64,000 bases of DNA from Pseudomonas hefeiensis. Lineage in GTDB: Bacteria > Pseudomonadota > Gammaproteobacteria > Pseudomonadales > Pseudomonadaceae. The notes below the pieces were generated by a model. That model searched no databases. It was not told the DNA's origin and saw only the letters and a program-made list of their open reading frames with translations. The position numbers and the translations under genes were made by a program. Where the stretch lies: NCBI RefSeq assembly GCF_030687835.1, contig NZ_CP117449.1, forward strand, positions 2,356,001 to 2,420,000. The letters are read 5' to 3'. This document shows positions 38,799 through 50,348 of this stretch, piece by piece; the first letter of the stretch is position 1; each line of letters begins with the position of its first letter.

Positions 38799-39611
38799 AT
38801 GCGTGAGTATTTTTCTGCCAATTTGAAACAGCTTTGCCGCTACTACCGTTCTATTGCCGAGGTCTGTCGGAAGCTGAGTATTAATCGTGGCCAATTCAAC
38901 AAATACTTGAGTGGGCAGAGCTTTCCGGCTGCATTCAATCTGAAACGCATTTGTGATTTCTTCGGAGTGGAGGAGTATGAGATCGTCCTGCCGACGGACC
39001 AGTTCATCAATCTCATCGGGGGACGAGCAAGGCAAACGGCGTCGTCGATACAGATGGCCGCTCCCCAGCGAGCTCTAGAACATCTTAAACAATGCTCCTC
39101 ACCGCAAATTCGACTGTTGACGGGGTACTACCACGAGTATTGTTACGCAATGTCGAATCCTGGGCACATTTCGTGTTCGCTTGTGCATATTCATGAGCGG
39201 GATGGCTACTTTGTCTATGAGCGAAATGAACGTTCTCAATCCAATATTCCGGGCGTAGAGGATTTTGAATGCTATCGATACCAAGGGGTTGCGTATTATT
39301 TGCAGGACAGGCTATTTCTGGTCGATTACGAGACACACACCTCTAACGAGATCAGCCAAACTATACTGATCCCCAGTTACAAGAGTCGGATCACACGTCT
39401 CAATGGATTGAAAATGGGGGTGTCCACGTGCGATCACCGTGCGCCTGTTTGTACTAGAGTGGTGTGGGACTTTTTGGGGGCGGATATCGGCCATTACAGT
39501 GCCTACCGTCGAGTGCGGCTTTATCCAGTGGATACTGAGGAAGTTGATGATGATCTTAAGGGGAGGCTCAGGCAGACAAAGATGGTTAATGGGTTATTTG
39601 AGCTTATTTGA
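38799..39611 (+). CDS. HTH (Xre-like) regulator with unknown C-terminal domain
   Basis: A 270-aa protein. Residues 1-60 form a lambda-repressor-like HTH: NLKQLCRYYRSIAEVCRKL, then INRGQFNKYLSGQSFP and FNLKRICDFFGVEEYEI. The remaining 200 residues are a conserved-looking globular domain with no motif I can name. Such proteins occur as orphan regulators in Pseudomonas. The ATG at 38799 (MREYFSANL) is favoured over a GTG at 38790; neither has a good ribosome site. Confidence 0.7.
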   Translation: MREYFSANLKQLCRYYRSIAEVCRKLSINRGQFNKYLSGQSFPAAFNLKRICDFFGVEEYEIVLPTDQFINLIGGRARQTASSIQMAAPQRALEHLKQCSSPQIRLLTGYYHEYCYAMSNPGHISCSLVHIHERDGYFVYERNERSQSNIPGVEDFECYRYQGVAYYLQDRLFLVDYETHTSNEISQTILIPSYKSRITRLNGLKMGVSTCDHRAPVCTRVVWDFLGADIGHYSAYRRVRLYPVDTEEVDDDLKGRLRQTKMVNGLFELI

Positions 39612-40596
39612 ATGCGGGGAGGTCATAAATTGCTGTAAGCTTTTCGGGGCATAGGATTGCGGGGCGGCTGGGGAGGAAGTTTTGGATGGCTTTAAGTGCG
39701 CTAGTTACTGTCTCGGAGCAACACGCGGTAGCTCTAAAGCCATCCCGAGGCGGCGGGAGTGAAGTTAAGCTAGTCTTCTCTCTCGAGGATATCGCTGCCA
39801 GGGTAATAAAGGCCTAAGCGACCCCCCCCTATCAAACACTTCTGCTTCCAGCACCGGTCTGAGCATTGCGATCCCGATTTTCTGGACTGTTCCACAATGA
39901 TAATCGTGATTGTATGCATTGTAGTCATCTGTTTGGGTAAAAATCCGAGGTCCTGATTCACTTGTGGAGTCGACGATCATCTAGTCAGTAACAGAATCAT
40001 GGTTTGATTCGCTTCCTGCGGCCATCGCTGATGTTGCCGAGGTTGTACTGCGTATTTAATGATAAGATAAATTTGAGGGTTAGCATAATGAGTACAATAC
40101 TCCGCCCCTTGACGACAAATACGTGGGGTTTGCTGTCGCGGGTTTACACCTGCCACGAGGGTGCTTTAGAGCTATATGTCCTGGACGGGTTTCCGACCTT
40201 CCTCCGCGAGAGGGTCATATCGTCGCAGTGCAAATTCTCACTGAGTGTGTGGGATTGGATTTCTGAGGGGGCGCAACGAGTTGGCTGACAAATATTGCGG
40301 TTACCGCGTCATATAATGCGTGTTGGTGCTCAGACTTAGTCGCGATGTAAATTATTGTACCCAGTATAAATAACTGGGCAGGAAAGCAGTTTGTCAAAGC
40401 TTAAACTAGCTTGGCCCCTGCCACACGGAAACTATTGAGTACGCCTAGCACATGGCAGATAAAGTCTACGCCGCCTTCGGCGGCTCTACTGATGTGTGCT
40501 TTGTAAACAGTTTTCCACTCCCGTCGTTTCGTCCGTGGTCTTTATAAGTTGGTGCATATGTTATAAATTTTTCGGCAGAACGATGAGCTGGCTTAA
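39612..40596. other. Intergenic region, no clear gene
   Basis: About 1 kb of AT-rich sequence. A 66-codon frame at about 40088-40288 (MSTILRPLTTNTWG) exists but has no supporting homology or good ribosome site. A GCCGCC-TTC-GGCGGC hairpin near 40470 has no T-run. Nothing else was recognised. This may be the outer edge of the accessory block. Confidence 0.4.
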
Positions 40597-40629
40597 GGAA
40601 AAAACCGCTCTCCGGTAAGGGAGCGGTTT
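40597..40629 (-). terminator. Terminator of the efflux operon
   Basis: The stem AAACCGCTC / GAGCGGTTT encloses a 10-base loop and, on the minus strand, is followed by TTTTTCC. It lies 20 bases past the stop of the outer-membrane efflux gene. Confidence 0.85.
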
Positions 40630-40648
40630 CATTTATCTCCGTGCTAAT

Positions 40649-42106
40649 TTAGAGCAAATTCAGCGCTGGCACTTCTTCTTTCCGCGGCTCGTTCTTCGCG
40701 GTCTGCTCGTTCCAGCCCCCCCCCAACGCCTTGTACAGGTTGACCTCGCTGGTCAGTTGCGCCAGGCGGTCAGTGATCAGCGATTGTTGGGCGCTGAACA
40801 ACTCGCGTTGGGCGTCAAGGAAGGTCAGGTTGCTGTCTACTCCGATACGGTAGCGACGCTCGGCCAGACGGTAGTAGTCCTGGTTGGAGGCGACGTAAGC
40901 AGCCTGGGCCCGCAATTGTTCGTTGTAAGTCCGGCGCGCGGCCAGGCCGTCGGAGACTTCCTGGAAGGCCGTTTGAATCGCTTTCTCGTAATTCGCGACA
41001 TCGATATCTTTCTCGATTTTGGCGTAATCCAGGCTCGCCCGCAGGCTACCGGCGTTGAAAATCGGGATGTTGATCTCCGGAGCGAAGGTCCAGGTACCCG
41101 ATCCGCCCTTGAACAAACCGGACAAGTCCGGGCTCAGGGTGCCAGCATTCGCCGTCAGGCTGATACTCGGGAAGAACGCGGCCCGCGCGGCGCCGATATT
41201 GGCGTTGGCGGCCAGCAGGTTGCGCTCGGCCTGGAGGATGTCCGGGCGACGTTGCAACAGGTCTGACGGCAATCCGGCCGGCACTTCGCTGAGCAGGTCA
41301 TCGCTCAGCGGTTGGGTGCTCAGGTTGGATGGCAGGCCGGTGCCCAGCAGCAGGGTCAGGCTGTTTTCATCCTCGGCCACCTGACGGGTGTAGCGGGCCA
41401 ATTGCACACGGGCGTTTTCCACCGCCGTGCGCGCCTGGCTCAAATCCAGGGCCGAGGCCACGCCGACTTCGGCGCTGCGCGAGGTCAGCTTCAGGCTCTG
41501 CTCGTAGGTGCCCAGGGTTTCCTGGGTCAGCGTGAGCAGTTCCTTATCGGCCTGCCAGGTCAGGTAGGCGTTGGCGACGTTGGCCACCAGGCTGATCTGG
41601 GTGCTGCGGCGGGCTTCTTCGGTAGCGAAGTAGCTTTGTAGCGCTTGTTCGCTGAGGCTGCGGACGCGACCGAATAGGTCCAGCTCATAGGCACTGATGC
41701 CAAGCGTTGCCGAGTAGGAGCTGCTGATCGCGGCTTCACCGGTTTGCGACGCCCGTGCCGGCACCCGCTGACGGCTGCCGGAGCCGGTGGCCGAGACCGC
41801 CGGGAACAGGTCCGCGCGCTGGATGCGGTATTGCGCGGCATAGGCATCGATGTTCAGCGCCGCGACGCGCAGGTCGCGGTTGTTTTCCAGGGCAACCTGG
41901 ATCAGCTGTTGCAGGGCCGGGTCATGGAAAAACTCTTTCCAGCCCTGTTCGGCGGCGGCCTGGCTGACCGCCTTGGCCGGCTCGTAGGCCGGACCTTGCG
42001 GGTACTGCGCCGGGACCGGTGCTTCGGGCCGCTGATAATCGGGGATCAGCGAGCAACCGCTGAGCACGACGGCAGTGATGGTCAGAGAGAGTAGCGACTT
42101 GCTCAT
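40649..42106 (-). CDS. emhC: RND efflux outer membrane lipoprotein (OprM/TtgC/EmhC type)
   Basis: A 485-aa outer-membrane channel. A lipoprotein signal peptide ends in LSGC (Cys18), followed by [14 protein letters not shown] as in OprM. The two TolC-like repeats include [29 protein letters not shown], here read in parts across residues 290-320. It should complete the tripartite pump with the RND and adaptor proteins. The start ATG overlaps the emhB stop by 4 bases (ATGA), so it is the third gene of the operon. Confidence 0.92.
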   Translation of the reverse strand: MSKSLLSLTITAVVLSGCSLIPDYQRPEAPVPAQYPQGPAYEPAKAVSQAAAEQGWKEFFHDPALQQLIQVALENNRDLRVAALNIDAYAAQYRIQRADLFPAVSATGSGSRQRVPARASQTGEAAISSSYSATLGISAYELDLFGRVRSLSEQALQSYFATEEARRSTQISLVANVANAYLTWQADKELLTLTQETLGTYEQSLKLTSRSAEVGVASALDLSQARTAVENARVQLARYTRQVAEDENSLTLLLGTGLPSNLSTQPLSDDLLSEVPAGLPSDLLQRRPDILQAERNLLAANANIGAARAAFFPSISLTANAGTLSPDLSGLFKGGSGTWTFAPEINIPIFNAGSLRASLDYAKIEKDIDVANYEKAIQTAFQEVSDGLAARRTYNEQLRAQAAYVASNQDYYRLAERRYRIGVDSNLTFLDAQRELFSAQQSLITDRLAQLTSEVNLYKALGGGWNEQTAKNEPRKEEVPALNLL

Positions 42107-45100
42107 TGGCCAGCCTCTTTAGGAGTTTGAGTAGGGTCGGTTTTTTTACGCTCGCCCATGGCGGACACGGTTGCAAAGAACAACGGCACCCAGAAGATCG
42201 CCAGCACAGTGGCCGTGATCATACCGCCAATTACGCCTGTACCGATGGCGTGCTGGCTGCCGGAACCGGCGCCCGAGGAGACCGCAAGTGGCATTACGCC
42301 GAGAATGAATGCCATGGAGGTCATGATGATCGGCCGCAGACGCATGCGGGACGCCTCGATGGCCGCCTCGATAATGCCTTTGCCTTGTTCATGAAGTTCT
42401 TTGGCAAACTCCACGATTAGGATGGCATTTTTCGCCGCTAGGCCTACCGTCACCAACAGGCCCACCTGGAAGTACACGTCATTAGGCAACCCGCGCATGC
42501 TAGTCGCGATCAACGCCCCCACCACACCCAGTGGCACTACCAGCACCACTGCGATCGGAATCGACCAGCTTTCATACAGCGCCGCCAGGCAGAGGAATAC
42601 CATCAACAGTGACAAGGCATACAACGCTGGTGCCTGGGAGCCGGATAGACGTTCCTCGTAGGAAAGGCCCGTCCAGGCGTAGCCGATCCCGGCCGGAAGT
42701 TGCTTAGCAATCCGTTCGACTTCCGCCATCGCTTCACCGGAGCTGTAACCCGGCGCCGGCGTACCGAGGATTTCCATTGCCGCAACCCCGTTATAGCGCG
42801 AGAGTTTCGGCGAGCCATAGATCCATTTACCTGAAGCGATGGACGACAACGGTACCATTTTTCCGGAGTCGCTGCGCACGTACCATTTGTACAAGTCTTC
42901 AGGCGACATACGGCTAGCGGCCTCGCCTTGCACGTACACCTTCTTCACTCGACCCCGGTCAATGAAGTCGTTGACGTAGCTACCACCCAAAGCAATCGCG
43001 AGGGTTTGGTTGATATTTGACAGCGTGATCCCCTGAGCGCTGGCCTTTTCATCGTCGACGGTGAGTTCGTACTGCGGCTCATCGTTTAAGCCGTTAGGGC
43101 GTACACTGGCCAGGATTTTGCTTTGGGCTGCCATTCCTAGAAATTGGTTGCGTGCAGCCACTAAATTATCGTGGCCAACACCGCCTTGATCTTGTAAAAA
43201 CACATCGAAACCAGAGGCATTACCAAGTTCCATTACGGATGGTGGCACAACGGCGAAGACCATAGCGTCCTGGAATGTTTGCATAAAGTAGCCCTGGGCA
43301 CGCTTGGCTATTTCGAACACCGAGGTGGAGGCGTCACGCTCATCCCACGGCTTCAACATCACGAATGCCAGACCTGAACTTTGTCCACGACCGGCAAAGT
43401 TAAAGCCGTTTACAGTGAACACCGATTTTACGCCCTTGCCTTCGCCTGGCTCGCCTTCCTTGTCATTGAGCAGGTAGATACGCATATCGTCGAGAACTTT
43501 CTGTGTGCGCTCGGCCGAGGAGCCGACCGGCGTCTGCACTTGAGTAAAAATCACACCCTGGTCTTCATCGGGCAGGAATGCAGTAGGAATGCGCATGAAC
43601 AGCCAGATCATGCCGACGAAGATAAGCAGGTAGGTCAGGAGCGCCGGGGATTTGTGCTTGATCATATTGCCCACACCGCGTTCGTAGCTCAGGACGCTAC
43701 GGTCGAAGGTACGGTTGAACCAGCCAAAGAAGCCGCGCTTGGGTTGGCCGTGCTTTTCCAAGTCGATAGGCTTGAGCATGGTGGCGCACAGGGCTGGGGT
43801 GAAGATCAGGGCAACTAGGACCGACAACGCCATGGCCGAAACGATGGTGATGGAGAACTGTTTGTAGATCACACCGGTGGAACCACCGAAGAACGCCATT
43901 GGTAGCAGTACCGCCGACAGTACCAAGGCAATACCCACCAGGGCGCCCTGGATCTGGCTCATCGACTTGACCGTCGCCTCCTTCGGCGACAAGTGCTCCT
44001 CGGCCATCACCCGCTCAACGTTTTCCACCACGACGATGGCATCGTCCACCAGCAGGCCGATGGCTAGAATCATGCCGAACATCGTCAGCGTGTTGATGGT
44101 GAAACCGAACGCCGCCAGGATGCCGAAGGTGCCGAGCAGTACCACTGGTACGGTCATAGTGGGGATGATGGTGGCGCGGAAGTTCTGCAGGAACAGGTAC
44201 ATCACCAGGAACACCAGCACAATCGCTTCGACCAGGGTGTGAACCACGCCGGAGATCGACTCGCTCACCACAGGGGTGGTGTCATATGGGATCACTGCTT
44301 TCATGCCGGGCGGAAAGAACGGCTCAAGGGAAGCAATCGTTTCCCGAATAGCCTTCGCAGTATCCAGAGCATTGGCGCCGGAGGCCAATTTGATTGCAAT
44401 ACCCGAGGCAGGATTGCCATTGAACTGCGCACTGGTGCTGTAGTTCTGACCACCCAACTCGACGCGCGCGACATCACGCAGACGAACCTGCGAGCCGTCG
44501 GTATTGACTTTCATCAGGATATTGCCGAATTGCTCAGCGGTTTGCAGGCGGGTCTTGCCGATGATGGTCGCATTCAACTGAGTGCCGGGCAGCGCAGGCA
44601 GGCCGCCCAATTGGCCGGTGGCCACCTGCACGTTTTGTGCTTCGATGGCCGTACTGACATCCACAGGGGTCAGTTGAAAATTGTGCAGCTTGGCGGGGTC
44701 GAGCCAGATACGCATCGCGTACTGGGAACCGAACACCTGGAAGTCACCGACACCCGCCGTCCGGGAGATCGGGTCCTGCATGTTGGACACGATATAATTG
44801 GACAGATCGTCCTTGTTCATGCTGCCGTCTTCTGACACCAAACCAATTATCATCAGGAAATTCTTCACCGATTTGGTCACACGGATACCTTGCTGTTGCA
44901 CTTCTTGCGGCAGCAGTGGGGTTGCCAGGTTCAGCTTGTTTTGCACTTGGACTTGGGCAATATCCGGGTCGGCACCCTGATTAAACGTCGCAGTGATGGT
45001 CATGCTGCCGTCGGAATTACTGTCCGAGGTGATATAGCGCAAATTGTCAATGCCGTTGAGTTGTTGTTCGATCACCTGCACCACGGTGTCCTGCACGGTC

Positions 45101-45264
45101 TGTGCGGATGCACCTGGGTAGGTCACCTGGATATCGATGGCGGTCGGCGCAATGGCCGGGTACTGGTTGATGGGTAACTTCAGAATCGACAATGTTCCGA
45201 CCAACATAATCACCAGGGCGATTACCCAGGCGAAAATAGGGCGATCAATGAAAAATTTTGACAT
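42103..45264 (-). CDS. emhB: RND multidrug/solvent efflux transporter (MexB/TtgB/EmhB type)
   Basis: A 1053-aa inner-membrane HAE-1 proton antiporter, the expected length. The proton-relay Asp pair lies in [17 protein letters not shown] (about residues 403-419). The N-terminus [21 protein letters not shown] and the pore-domain pattern match MexB/TtgB. Substrates in this group are hydrophobic antibiotics, solvents and, for EmhABC, polycyclic aromatics. It starts 4 bases after the adaptor stop. The ttg/emh symbols are equally applicable; emh is used because the host looks like the P. fluorescens group. Confidence 0.93.
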   Translation of the reverse strand: MSKFFIDRPIFAWVIALVIMLVGTLSILKLPINQYPAIAPTAIDIQVTYPGASAQTVQDTVVQVIEQQLNGIDNLRYITSDSNSDGSMTITATFNQGADPDIAQVQVQNKLNLATPLLPQEVQQQGIRVTKSVKNFLMIIGLVSEDGSMNKDDLSNYIVSNMQDPISRTAGVGDFQVFGSQYAMRIWLDPAKLHNFQLTPVDVSTAIEAQNVQVATGQLGGLPALPGTQLNATIIGKTRLQTAEQFGNILMKVNTDGSQVRLRDVARVELGGQNYSTSAQFNGNPASGIAIKLASGANALDTAKAIRETIASLEPFFPPGMKAVIPYDTTPVVSESISGVVHTLVEAIVLVFLVMYLFLQNFRATIIPTMTVPVVLLGTFGILAAFGFTINTLTMFGMILAIGLLVDDAIVVVENVERVMAEEHLSPKEATVKSMSQIQGALVGIALVLSAVLLPMAFFGGSTGVIYKQFSITIVSAMALSVLVALIFTPALCATMLKPIDLEKHGQPKRGFFGWFNRTFDRSVLSYERGVGNMIKHKSPALLTYLLIFVGMIWLFMRIPTAFLPDEDQGVIFTQVQTPVGSSAERTQKVLDDMRIYLLNDKEGEPGEGKGVKSVFTVNGFNFAGRGQSSGLAFVMLKPWDERDASTSVFEIAKRAQGYFMQTFQDAMVFAVVPPSVMELGNASGFDVFLQDQGGVGHDNLVAARNQFLGMAAQSKILASVRPNGLNDEPQYELTVDDEKASAQGITLSNINQTLAIALGGSYVNDFIDRGRVKKVYVQGEAASRMSPEDLYKWYVRSDSGKMVPLSSIASGKWIYGSPKLSRYNGVAAMEILGTPAPGYSSGEAMAEVERIAKQLPAGIGYAWTGLSYEERLSGSQAPALYALSLLMVFLCLAALYESWSIPIAVVLVVPLGVVGALIATSMRGLPNDVYFQVGLLVTVGLAAKNAILIVEFAKELHEQGKGIIEAAIEASRMRLRPIIMTSMAFILGVMPLAVSSGAGSGSQHAIGTGVIGGMITATVLAIFWVPLFFATVSAMGERKKTDPTQTPKEAGQ

Positions 45265-45267
45265 GAG

Positions 45268-46410
45268 TTATTCCCCTTTTCCGGCAGCAGCAGAGGCAGC
45301 AGTACTATCGGGCTTGGCGTTGTTAGCCTCCTTGATCTTGACCTCGACGCCCGGCCTGACGTACTGCAGGCCTTCGGTGATCACACGGTCACCGGCGTTC
45401 AAACCCTTTTCCACCAGCCAGTAGGCGCCGGTGGTACGGTTGGCTACCAGTTCACGCTGCTCGACCTTGTTGTCGGCATTCACGATTAGCGCCGTAGGGG
45501 TGCCCTTGAGGTCGCGGGTCACACCTTGCTGCGGGGCCAGAATAGCCTTGCTGTTCACACCGGCTTGCAGTTGAGCATGTACGAACATGCCTGGTAGCAG
45601 GGTATGGTCAGGGTTGGGGAAGACGGCGCGCAGCGTCACGGAGCCGGTCGTCTGGTCGACTGACACTTCGGAGAACTCCAGCTTGCCGTCCTGGCCGTAA
45701 TCGCTGCCATCTTCCAAGGTCAGCTTGACCTTGGCGGCATTGGCGCCGGCCTTTTCCAGTTGGCCGCTTTCCAGGTCGCGGCGCAGTTTCAACATATCAG
45801 CCGAGGACTGGGTGACGTCGACGTAGATCGGGTCCAGTTGCTGAATGACGGCCATGGCATCGGTCTGGCCGTTACTGACCAGCGCCCCTTCAGTCACCGA
45901 AGAACGGCCGATACGCCCGGAGATCGGCGCGAACACTTTGGTGTAACGCACATCGATCTGGGCGGTTTGAACGTTTGCTTCCGCAGTCATGCGGTTGGCG
46001 ACAGCCGTGTCGTATTCCTGGCGACTGACGGCTTGCTCATCGACTAACTGTTTGTAGCGGTCAGTGATGGACTTGGTCTGGGTCAGGCTGGCCAGTGCGC
46101 TTTTTAGGGTGGCTTCATACACTGACGGATCGATCTGGTAGAGCTGTTGCCCTTCCTTCACATTGGCGCCTTCCTTGAACAGGCGCTTGAGAATGATGCC
46201 GTTAACCTGAGGGCGAACTTCCGCGATGCGGTAGGCGGTGGTACGGCCTGGCAGCTCGGATGTCAGGGTATAGGCTTGCGGTTGAATAGTGACTACGCCG
46301 ACCTGAGGGGGGGGAGGGGGCATAGCCGCTTCTTCTTTTTGGCATCCGCTAAGCAGCGATGCCAGGGCGACGGCGGTGGCCAAAGCGGTAACAGCTGGCT
46401 TGATTTGCAT
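45268..46410 (-). CDS. emhA: RND efflux periplasmic adaptor lipoprotein (MexA/TtgA/EmhA type)
   Basis: A 380-aa membrane fusion protein. The ATG at 46410 (MQIKPAVTALATAVALA) has GAGGA 6 bases upstream and gives a signal peptide ending in LLSGC, a lipobox. The lipoyl domain (NVKEGQQLYQIDP), the alpha hairpin and the beta-barrel domain (TLLPGMFVHAQL) follow. It is the first gene of the emhABC operon, divergent from the TetR repressor gene across the operator at 46497-46528. Confidence 0.92.
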   Translation of the reverse strand: MQIKPAVTALATAVALASLLSGCQKEEAAMPPPPPQVGVVTIQPQAYTLTSELPGRTTAYRIAEVRPQVNGIILKRLFKEGANVKEGQQLYQIDPSVYEATLKSALASLTQTKSITDRYKQLVDEQAVSRQEYDTAVANRMTAEANVQTAQIDVRYTKVFAPISGRIGRSSVTEGALVSNGQTDAMAVIQQLDPIYVDVTQSSADMLKLRRDLESGQLEKAGANAAKVKLTLEDGSDYGQDGKLEFSEVSVDQTTGSVTLRAVFPNPDHTLLPGMFVHAQLQAGVNSKAILAPQQGVTRDLKGTPTALIVNADNKVEQRELVANRTTGAYWLVEKGLNAGDRVITEGLQYVRPGVEVKIKEANNAKPDSTAASAAAGKGE

Positions 46411-46496
46411 GACGATCCTCGGGTCAGGCGCGCAGTGCACCCTATGAAGAGTGGAAGGAAAAAGCAGGAGAGAACTAGATAAGTAGCTTGCTACGT

Positions 46497-46528
46497 AATA
46501 TACTTACGTTTGTGGTTGTTTGTAAACT
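46497..46528. promoter_or_regulatory. TtgR/EmhR-type operator
   Basis: Read on the minus strand, the segment contains TTTACAAACAACCAC then AACGTAAGTATATTAC. This closely resembles, as I recall it, the TtgR operator in front of ttgA in P. putida (TTTACAAACAACCATGAATG then TAAGTATATT). It lies between the divergent emhA and emhR genes, the right place for repression of both. Confidence 0.78.
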
Positions 46529-46676
46529 CTTGACAGAATCCGTAGAATGTTGACAAAGCTCCTCTGGGTCTTCCTGTCTGCTGGGCGCCTTCGAGGCGTC
46601 CAATAGTTTCGATGGCCGTTATCGCTTGTTAAGCCGCGTACCGATCATCCCAAGCGTTTTGATAGAGGTTTATTGA

Positions 46677-47309
46677 ATGGTTCGTCGCACCAAAGAAGAA
46701 GCTCTGGAAACCCGCAGCCGGATTCTCGAAGCTGCCGAACGAGCCTTTTACGAGCGGGGCGTCTCGCGCACAACATTGTCGGATATCGCCGCGCTGGCTG
46801 GAGTGACGCGCGGTGCCATTTACTGGCATTTCAGCAATAAGGCCGATCTCATGCAGGCGATGCTCGACACCACGCATGAGTCCCTGGAAGAATTGGCTAA
46901 TGCTAGTGAGAGCGAGGATGAGCTTGACCCGTTGGGTTGCCTGCGTAAGCTACTGATTCATCTATTCCAGCAAGTCGTCCTAGATCCGAAGACTCAGCGT
47001 ATTAATGAAATTCTATTTCATAAGTGCGAACTCACTGATGAAATGTGTGACCTGCGCGGTCAGCGGCAGACTGCCAGCCTAGAATGCAACTCGCGCATCG
47101 GATTAACCCTGCGTAACGCAGTCCACCGTAAGCAACTTCCCGAAGATCTTAACATTGTGCGTGCAGCGATATGCTTGCATGCTTATGTCGACGGGATACT
47201 CGGGCAATGGCTGTTGATACCTGACAGTTTTCAGTTGCATCAGGATGCTGAGCGCTGGGTGGATATCAGCTTGGACATGCTGCGCTTGAGTCCTAGTCTG
47301 CGAAACTGA
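46677..47309 (+). CDS. emhR: TetR-family repressor of the RND operon (TtgR/EmhR)
   Basis: A 210-aa repressor starting [20 protein letters not shown], almost as in TtgR. The HTH is at about 25-55 ([22 protein letters not shown]). The ligand-binding half has TtgR-like pieces: [32 protein letters not shown] and a [15 protein letters not shown] end. It should bind drugs or flavonoids and then release the operator to derepress the pump. Divergent from emhA. Confidence 0.93.
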   Translation: MVRRTKEEALETRSRILEAAERAFYERGVSRTTLSDIAALAGVTRGAIYWHFSNKADLMQAMLDTTHESLEELANASESEDELDPLGCLRKLLIHLFQQVVLDPKTQRINEILFHKCELTDEMCDLRGQRQTASLECNSRIGLTLRNAVHRKQLPEDLNIVRAAICLHAYVDGILGQWLLIPDSFQLHQDAERWVDISLDMLRLSPSLRN

Positions 47310-48223
47310 GGCAAAAATTTTCAATTGACAATGGTGAAGACAGAGGCGGCTATTGTCTCGGTACATTTATGATGGTATATGGGTAGCTATATATGTGGAC
47401 TTGGCTGCGGATTTATAGTTCGTCTAACTAAAGCGCTTTTAATGAGCTTCGAGCTATAGCCTGTGATTTTGGTAGGCGTCATAACTTCGAGCGAGCACTA
47501 CGGTGCTTCCTCTGTAGGTTTTTTAGGGTGTAATTAAGTGTGCTCCTTTCCTTATGTCCGCGGGCAGCCGAACAGGTCAAAAAGGCATTTTGGTGCGCAA
47601 GTATTGATGCGCGATAATGGGTTGATAGCTTTTAGTTATGGTGCAGAAGGAGGCTGCTTGGTGAGATTTTATAAGCGTCGCTGGCAGCTTTGAGTTGTGA
47701 TAGTGTTCGTGGCTAGGGCTCGGAGTGCATGGGGAAGCGTTTTAATAATCAATTAAGCATCACATCGGTGCGCAGTTGTTAGGACAAGCGAAGTGGTTAA
47801 GAATGTTAGAATTATTAGCTCAAAGAGTCGCCTTTTCCCCAGTGGCCTCCTTCGTTCATGTCCCGTGCTCAGGTTTTGCATTTGATTGCTGATCGTCCCA
47901 TGCTCCGCGTGGGAACGCATCTCGCGACACTCTGCAGACGAGCTTCTGATTTCCTGCTCCAACATACACTCGCCAATCACTAAAGCTTCGACGCCTTTGG
48001 ATGTTCCCGCGCATCGATAGGGCGGCCTCAACAAGTTTGAATACTCCGTTCCTGCCTACTGGGTTGCGCATGGCTATGCGGTAATAGAGCCCGACCCGAG
48101 GGTGTTTTCGTGTCCAGGGGCGACATCCATTCGTGGGGAGGGCTAGGGCTCGACGAGTACTACGTGATCAAGTGGGACAGGCAGCAGTCCTGATGCAGCG
48201 GCAAGGTCGGACTGACCGGTACG
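47310..48223. other. Intergenic region, no gene seen
   Basis: About 900 bp of mixed composition. Several short frames on both strands lack ribosome sites and protein-like composition. No repeat, RNA gene or insertion sequence was recognised. It separates the efflux operon from the catabolic cluster. Confidence 0.4.
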
Positions 48224-48511
48224 TTGATGATTGCGATCACGCAATGGTTCGTAGTAGCGCTGCGTCCACCGCACCTTGCCGCAATCGCGTTCGGCGAAGG
48301 TGGCGCCGACCTGGACGCCATAGGTGCCCGTGTATTCGTCGCGTCCTTGATCAATGTGATCTACATTTGTGGTACGTTCCTCGGATGGCAAGGCACCTGG
48401 TCGCGTGACAGATGGCTGCGCGTCTACGACGCGCACGATTGGAACGAAGATTTCAACCCTGCCAATACCGATGATCTCCTGGGCTGCTTCGATCATGTGT
48501 TGAAAGTTTAG
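48224..48511 (+). CDS. Possible small membrane-like protein (95 aa), uncertain
   Basis: The frame reads MIAITQWFVVALRPPHLAAIAF and contains one hydrophobic stretch (VASLINVIYICGTFLGW). No family was recognised. An overlapping minus-strand frame at 48143-48496 (VGATFAERDCGKVRW) looks about equally coding-like, so the strand is undecided, and both may be remnants. It lies tail to tail with the AttH-like pseudogene. Confidence 0.2.
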   Translation: MMIAITQWFVVALRPPHLAAIAFGEGGADLDAIGARVFVASLINVIYICGTFLGWQGTWSRDRWLRVYDAHDWNEDFNPANTDDLLGCFDHVLKV

Positions 48512-49538
48512 GACAACGGCTGGCGCGCCACGCCACCCGTGCGGATCACCGTGCTCGGTTCCTCTGTCACCCGATATCGTGAACCGGCCAGAGGCGCTGT
48601 TCCCGCTCCAGCGCCTTCGTACTTGTTGAGGGCCGGGACCTTGGCGATAAATTCCTGCTCTCGCGGTGAAGGCACCACTTCCAGTTCCGCATCCATGGCC
48701 GGAATCCGAACCGTCCAGCGCGTGGGATAACGGGCGCCGCTCTTCTCGCTATGCCATACGTCGCGGGCACCCAGGCCGGGTTCGGCCGCGGCGACGGTTT
48801 GCGTCCCGTCGGCATGGAGAATGGTCGCCCACGCCCGTTCCTTACCGCCGAGCTTGGCGGCAGCGGACCAGAGGCTGACGGCATCGCCATTGTCCAGGTT
48901 GATGTCCATCCAGTTCCATTTGAACGCGGCATCGACGCCGGAGCCGCCGTCCTGGTTCTGCCATTGGCGATCGAACCAAGTGGTCCCTTCGACCTGGTAC
49001 GTCTTGCCTTCGATCGTGATCGTACCGCGCGATGCGATGCGAGGCGGGGAACGGAATATTGATGGACCACCATGCCCACCAGCGGCTATACGCCGGTGCC
49101 GCCGTTCAGGATGACCGGACTCGTTGCGTGGTCCTGGATTTCCATCGCGCCCTTGCCTTCGGCGAGTGTGGCGCTGATGCGCAGGTCGTCCAGGGTGTCC
49201 CACATGCGCCCGTTCGGCATTTGGATGTCGAATCCGGTGTCGGCGATGACCACCTGGTCGAGTGGAACTACTACGTCCTCGGCACGATACCAGCCGGTTG
49301 TCTCGTTGGTGACCGAAACGCAGGCCTGGATGGCGGAGCCTCCGCCCGGCTGGGGGAAGATCATGATGTGATAAAGAAAATTGAGGACTTTCCCATCGGC
49401 CTCGAAATGACCAATGGCGAACCAGGAATCGGAGTCGAAGTCCTTGTGCAAGGCGAGATCGACCACGGGATCGACGAAGGCGCCGACGCCCTTGGGAATG
49501 GAGAGAGCGGAAGCGCCGGTTTCACTGACAGTGTGCAT
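48508..49538 (-). pseudogene. AttH/CrtC-like lipocalin-domain protein, broken by a stop codon and a 5-bp duplication
   Basis: The two halves of one gene are in different frames. The first half (from the ATG at 49538) shows WFAIGHFEADGKVLNFLYHIM and ends at a TAG at 49086-49088. The frame continues as PLVGMVVHQYSVPRLAS and then meets a tandem CATCG duplication near 49033 that shifts it. The remainder reads RGTITIEGKTYQVEGTTWFDRQW. The total is 1031 nt, and removing 5 gives exactly 342 codons. The AttH/CrtC-like fold (DUF1159-type hydroxysteroid or hydratase-like proteins) is recognised from GTTWFDRQW. It follows the TetR gene by 7 bases, so it was in its operon. Confidence 0.75.
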
Positions 49539-49545
49539 GTTCAAC

Positions 49546-50190
49546 TCAGTCTTTTTTCAGCGTGGGGAGTGCGATGCCATTGAGCTGCCCCAGCTCGGCC
49601 TTGATGCCGGATGGCGCAGCGGCCTGCAAGGCAGGCAGCATGACCGCGTCGATAAGGTCGACAATCAAGTGTTGGTCTTGCGACGATTCATGGAACCGCG
49701 CGGCCTGGACGGCGAGCGCGCCAGGCAGTCTGGCGATTACCTCCGGTATGGCTTTGTCTGCTAATTCCTCACGTTGCACCGCGCGTCGTAGAATGGCGAG
49801 CCATTGGCATGTTCCAATGCGGTGGATGATATCGGCAAGCAATTCGATAGGCTCGGTATCAATCCGAGCCTGAAAGGTCAGACTCGCCAAGATGCACGTG
49901 CGGCGGGGCGACAGCTCGTTGAAAATCGACTGCGACCACCGTATCAGATCGGCCCGCAGGCTGCCTTGGTCCGTATCGGTGTTCGCAACCGTCGCCAGAT
50001 CGTGCTCAAGCGCGGCGAGCAATAGCTCCTTCTTGTTGGGAAAACGACGGTAAATAGCGGGAGGCGTCGTCTTGCCGCGGCGAGCGATGTCTGCGATCGA
50101 GACCGCTTCGAACCCGACAGCAGACAGTGCATCCACCGCCGCCCCCTCATTTTGAATTCGATTAGGCTTAAGCAGTCGTTTGGATGTCAT
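49546..50190 (-). CDS. TetR-family transcriptional regulator
   Basis: A 214-aa regulator with an N-terminal HTH at about 25-55 (GFEAVSIADIARRGKTTPPAIYRRFPNKKELL) and a TetR-like C-terminal domain. It lies upstream of the AttH-like pseudogene, almost touching it, and near the catabolic genes, so it may control that cluster. No operator was identified. Confidence 0.85.
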   Translation of the reverse strand: MTSKRLLKPNRIQNEGAAVDALSAVGFEAVSIADIARRGKTTPPAIYRRFPNKKELLLAALEHDLATVANTDTDQGSLRADLIRWSQSIFNELSPRRTCILASLTFQARIDTEPIELLADIIHRIGTCQWLAILRRAVQREELADKAIPEVIARLPGALAVQAARFHESSQDQHLIVDLIDAVMLPALQAAAPSGIKAELGQLNGIALPTLKKD

Positions 50191-50348
50191 TGATCGCCTA
50201 TGCTTTGAATTGGTTCATCTATTAAGGGCAAGGTACGAGTGCAATTTGGGCTGGGAGTCGCTGAGCACCTGCGTCTAATGCTCAATGCCAGGGGCGACAC
50301 TGGCCCGGTTCGATGACAGTTACAAGCAGACCCCTGCCATGGGCAGAA

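Noticed and set aside
40465..40485. Hairpin GCCGCC-TTC-GGCGGC as a terminator
   Set aside because: No T-run follows on either strand and no gene end lies close by.
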